DNA of 7,188 nt from Pseudomonadota bacterium (GTDB lineage Bacteria > Desulfobacterota > Desulfobacteria > Desulfobacterales > RPRI01), in NCBI GenBank assembly GCA_018830925.1, contig JAHJRK010000563.1, positions 1-7,188 of the forward strand, in the 5' to 3' direction. Shown here piece after piece: positions 5,204-7,188 of the stretch. The translations under genes were made by a program, and so were the position numbers. Numbering within the stretch: position 1 is the first letter of the stretch; the number at the start of each line of letters is the position of its first letter. The notes beneath the pieces are model-generated. The model was given only the letters and a program-made list of their open reading frames with translations, searched no databases and was not told where the DNA came from.

Positions 5204-6373
5204 ATGACAGAAACCTGCAACTGTAATATGGTACATCATCTCTCATATGAAGATAAAGAGATCATTCTCATTGGAACAGCCCATGTTTCAAAGGATAGCG
5301 TTCAGCTTGTAACATCTGTAATTAATGACAAAAAACCCGATACCGTTTGCGTTGAGCTGTGTGAATCAAGATACAATTCGATACAGCAGAAAGATGCCTG
5401 GCTCAATACCGATATCGTTAAGGTAATAAAAGAAAAAAAATCTTTTCTTCTTCTGTCAAATCTCATTCTCGCATCTTTTCAAAAAAGAATCGCAAAGAAA
5501 TTTGATATAGTTCCGGGTCAGGAGATGATCGAGGCTATCCGGGCAGGTGAAGCCGCGGGATCAATAATATATCCGGCTGACAGAGATATAAGGGTAACCT
5601 TATCAAGAGTATGGCGCAATATGGGATTATGGGGAAAGATTAAACTCCTTTTTCAACTCATCATGTCCCTGGGAGAAGTCGGTGATATTACCGAAAAAGA
5701 TATAGAAAAAATGAAGCAGGAGGATGTTCTTGAGACACTTCTTGCAGAGGTTGGAAAATCGCTGCCTGTTTTAAAAAAAATATTGATTGACGAAAGAGAC
5801 ATGTACCTTGCCCAGAAGATAAAGTCGGCGCCCGGAAGAAAAATCGTGGCGGTTGTCGGCGCAGGCCATGTGAAAGGCATAAAATCGTACTGGAACGACA
5901 CCATAAATACCGAAGCGCTTGAAACAATACCACCTAAAAGCAGGCTGTCGGATGCTATCCAATGGATCACGGCTGCCGGCATAATAATACTTTTTGCTCT
6001 TGGCTTTTATTACGGCGGAACAAAAGCCGGAACAGACATGATAACATGGTGGATACTTATAACCGGTCTTCTTGCAGGACTGGGCGCTCTTCTGGCTATG
6101 GCTCATCCTTTGACTATTTTATCTTCGATTCTTGCAGCACCCTTAACAACCATTCATCCGCTCATAGCGGCAGGGTGGGTTTCGGGGCTGGTGGAAGCCT
6201 TCTCCCGCAAACCAAAGGTTAAGGATCTCGAAAGTCTCCCGGAGGATATCCTTTCCTTAAGAGGATTCTGGAGAAACAAGATTACAAGAATTCTCCTTGT
6301 GGTTGTATTTACAAACCTCGGGGCCGCAATCGGTTCAATGATTGCCATTCCGCTTATGATAAAAATGTTGTAA
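5204..6373 (+). CDS. TraB/PrgY-family membrane protein (Tiki/TraB/EreA-type fold)
   Basis: Member of the TraB/PrgY family, related by fold to the Tiki proteases and to the EreA/ChaN-like group. In Enterococcus, TraB/PrgY limits self-produced pheromone, but most homologues in other bacteria and archaea have no known substrate. Residues 1 to about 245 form the TraB domain. Its motifs are GTAHVS (24-29, H27), VELCESRY (50-57, E51 and R56), YPADRDIR (123-130), DERDM (196-200) and VVGAGHVKGI (217-226, H222). These include the paired His and Glu residues proposed to hold a metal. From about 250 to the end there are several hydrophobic segments (roughly 252-270, 279-297, 303-333 and 361-387), so the domain is membrane-anchored, with the TraB domain probably cytoplasmic. 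There is no signal peptide; the N-terminus has a CNCN motif (C5, C7). The 389-residue length is normal for the family. It is divergent from the ATPase gene and converges with the kinase gene 10 bases beyond its stop. Confidence 0.9.
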   Translation: MTETCNCNMVHHLSYEDKEIILIGTAHVSKDSVQLVTSVINDKKPDTVCVELCESRYNSIQQKDAWLNTDIVKVIKEKKSFLLLSNLILASFQKRIAKKFDIVPGQEMIEAIRAGEAAGSIIYPADRDIRVTLSRVWRNMGLWGKIKLLFQLIMSLGEVGDITEKDIEKMKQEDVLETLLAEVGKSLPVLKKILIDERDMYLAQKIKSAPGRKIVAVVGAGHVKGIKSYWNDTINTEALETIPPKSRLSDAIQWITAAGIIILFALGFYYGGTKAGTDMITWWILITGLLAGLGALLAMAHPLTILSSILAAPLTTIHPLIAAGWVSGLVEAFSRKPKVKDLESLPEDILSLRGFWRNKITRILLVVVFTNLGAAIGSMIAIPLMIKML

Positions 6374-6383
6374 CTGAAGGTTT

Positions 6384-7188
6384 TTAGATATCGCCGATTA
6401 TCATGGAAAGAATGTGGGTCAGCCTGGTTATGTTATAAGGTTTTTGTAGAGCCACCGCAAACCCGTACTCTTCCGGATTACTCATGACAGGATCCTGACT
6501 GTACCCGCTTATCACTATTCCTTTGATTTCCGGATCTATCTCTTTGAGAACTTTCATGGTTTCCATACCGCCGAGTCCTCCGGGAATAGTCAGATCAAAG
6601 ATGACTGCCCTGTAAGGCTTTCCGGCGCCTCTTGCTTCCACATAAAGTTCTATGGCCTTTTCCCCATCTTCAGCGACATCAACTTCATATCCGGCTTTTT
6701 TAAGAATCTGAGATCCCAGGTCGCGGATACTTGCTTCATCATCCATCAAAAGAATCCTGCCGGTTCCGATAGCTATTTTATCCTTTTTTGTTCCAGGTTC
6801 TTTCAGCGCTTCTTTTGCTGCAGGAAGATAAAAGGTGAAAACAGATCCTTCTCCAACATGCGATTCAACCTCTATATGCCCTCCGTGCCTTGTTATTATT
6901 GAATGGGATGTCGCAAGACCAAGTCCGCTTCCATCCTGTTTCGTTGTGTAAAACGGATCAAATATTTTCTGTAAATTATTTTGTGGTATTCCGACCCCTT
7001 CATCCCCTACTGAAACCGACACATACTCGCCTTCCGGAAGAGATCCTATGCTGTTCCTGCTGTTTATAGCCCTGTTTTTCACGGTAACAGCAATCGTGCC
7101 TCCGCCCGGCATGGCCTGCCGTGCATTTATTAAAAGATTTGTCAAAACCTGCAGAATCTGCCCGCGGTCTGCATTAACCGGTTTCAAG
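6384..7188 (-). CDS. Hybrid sensor histidine kinase, C-terminal part (HATPase + receiver), 5' end cut by window edge
   Basis: C-terminal 268 codons of a sensor kinase whose input domains and phospho-accepting His lie beyond the right edge. Numbering from the TTG at 7185-7187, which is an internal Leu codon, the ATP-binding domain shows the N box around 13-26 (QVLTNLLINARQAM), G1 box GDEGVGIP (61-68), F box FDPFYTTK (76-83) and G2 box GSGLGLATS (86-94). After a short linker a receiver domain starts near 143 (GRILLMDDE). It has acidic residues D149/D150, phospho-acceptor D198 in FDLTIPGG, S227 in VISGYS and K249 in QKPY, so it appears functional. The arrangement is a hybrid kinase whose receiver probably passes phosphate on to a phosphotransfer protein or modulates the kinase itself. 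GG-METMKVLKEIDPEIKGIVISGYS is a style I associate with kinases from Desulfobacterota. Its signal and output are not visible. It converges on the TraB-like gene with a 10-base gap. Confidence 0.92.
   Translation of the reverse strand, partial: LKPVNADRGQILQVLTNLLINARQAMPGGGTIAVTVKNRAINSRNSIGSLPEGEYVSVSVGDEGVGIPQNNLQKIFDPFYTTKQDGSGLGLATSHSIITRHGGHIEVESHVGEGSVFTFYLPAAKEALKEPGTKKDKIAIGTGRILLMDDEASIRDLGSQILKKAGYEVDVAEDGEKAIELYVEARGAGKPYRAVIFDLTIPGGLGGMETMKVLKEIDPEIKGIVISGYSQDPVMSNPEEYGFAVALQKPYNITRLTHILSMIIGDI

Noticed and set aside
5653..6106. Minus-strand open frames opposite the TraB-like gene
   Set aside because: The plus-strand frame carries all TraB motifs; the antisense frames are mutually overlapping, low-complexity and lack start signals.
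7185..7187. TTG at 7185-7187 as the start of the kinase gene
   Set aside because: It falls inside the kinase core just before the N box; the phospho-accepting His domain must lie upstream beyond the edge.

Overview
The window is a chromosomal stretch of moderate GC with five protein-coding genes, two of them cut by the window edges, and no RNA gene, CRISPR array or transposase. The protein styles fit a Gram-negative, free-living bacterium, most likely a Desulfobacterota (Desulfobacterales-like) member. They include a WaaG-type lipopolysaccharide-core glycosyltransferase, a NorQ/NorD (CbbQ/CbbO)-type ATPase and VWA pair, a TraB/PrgY-like membrane protein and a hybrid histidine kinase with a C-terminal receiver. 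The lineage call is an inference from style, not from a marker gene.

Layout. 1-1112 (+): nearly complete waaG-like glycosyltransferase running in from the left. 1113-1283: non-coding gap between convergent genes, with two imperfect hairpins. 1284-4214 (-): very long VWA-domain protein of the NorD/CbbO family, carrying two exact copies of a 23-bp palindromic sequence inside its reading frame (2636-2658 and 2703-2725). 4230-5045 (-): its partner AAA+ ATPase of the CbbQ/NirQ/NorQ family. 5046-5203: divergent control region with 8-bp tandem repeats and two palindromes. 5204-6373 (+): TraB/PrgY-like protein with a C-terminal membrane domain. 6384-7188 (-): C-terminal part of a hybrid sensor histidine kinase.

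How the genes relate. The ATPase and the VWA protein form one two-gene operon (15-bp gap). By family precedent they should act together as a chaperone-like machine that remodels or activates a metalloenzyme such as nitric oxide reductase or Rubisco. No nitric oxide reductase or Rubisco gene is in the window, so the client is unknown. The glycosyltransferase probably belongs to a surface-polysaccharide cluster to the left, and the kinase to a signalling unit to the right. The TraB-like gene is transcribed divergently from the ATPase gene across a shared 158-bp region; a functional tie is possible but unproven.

The most unusual observation is the pair of REP-like palindromes inside the VWA coding sequence. 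They are read in two different frames and seem to have added a short, low-conservation insert to the protein without breaking it.
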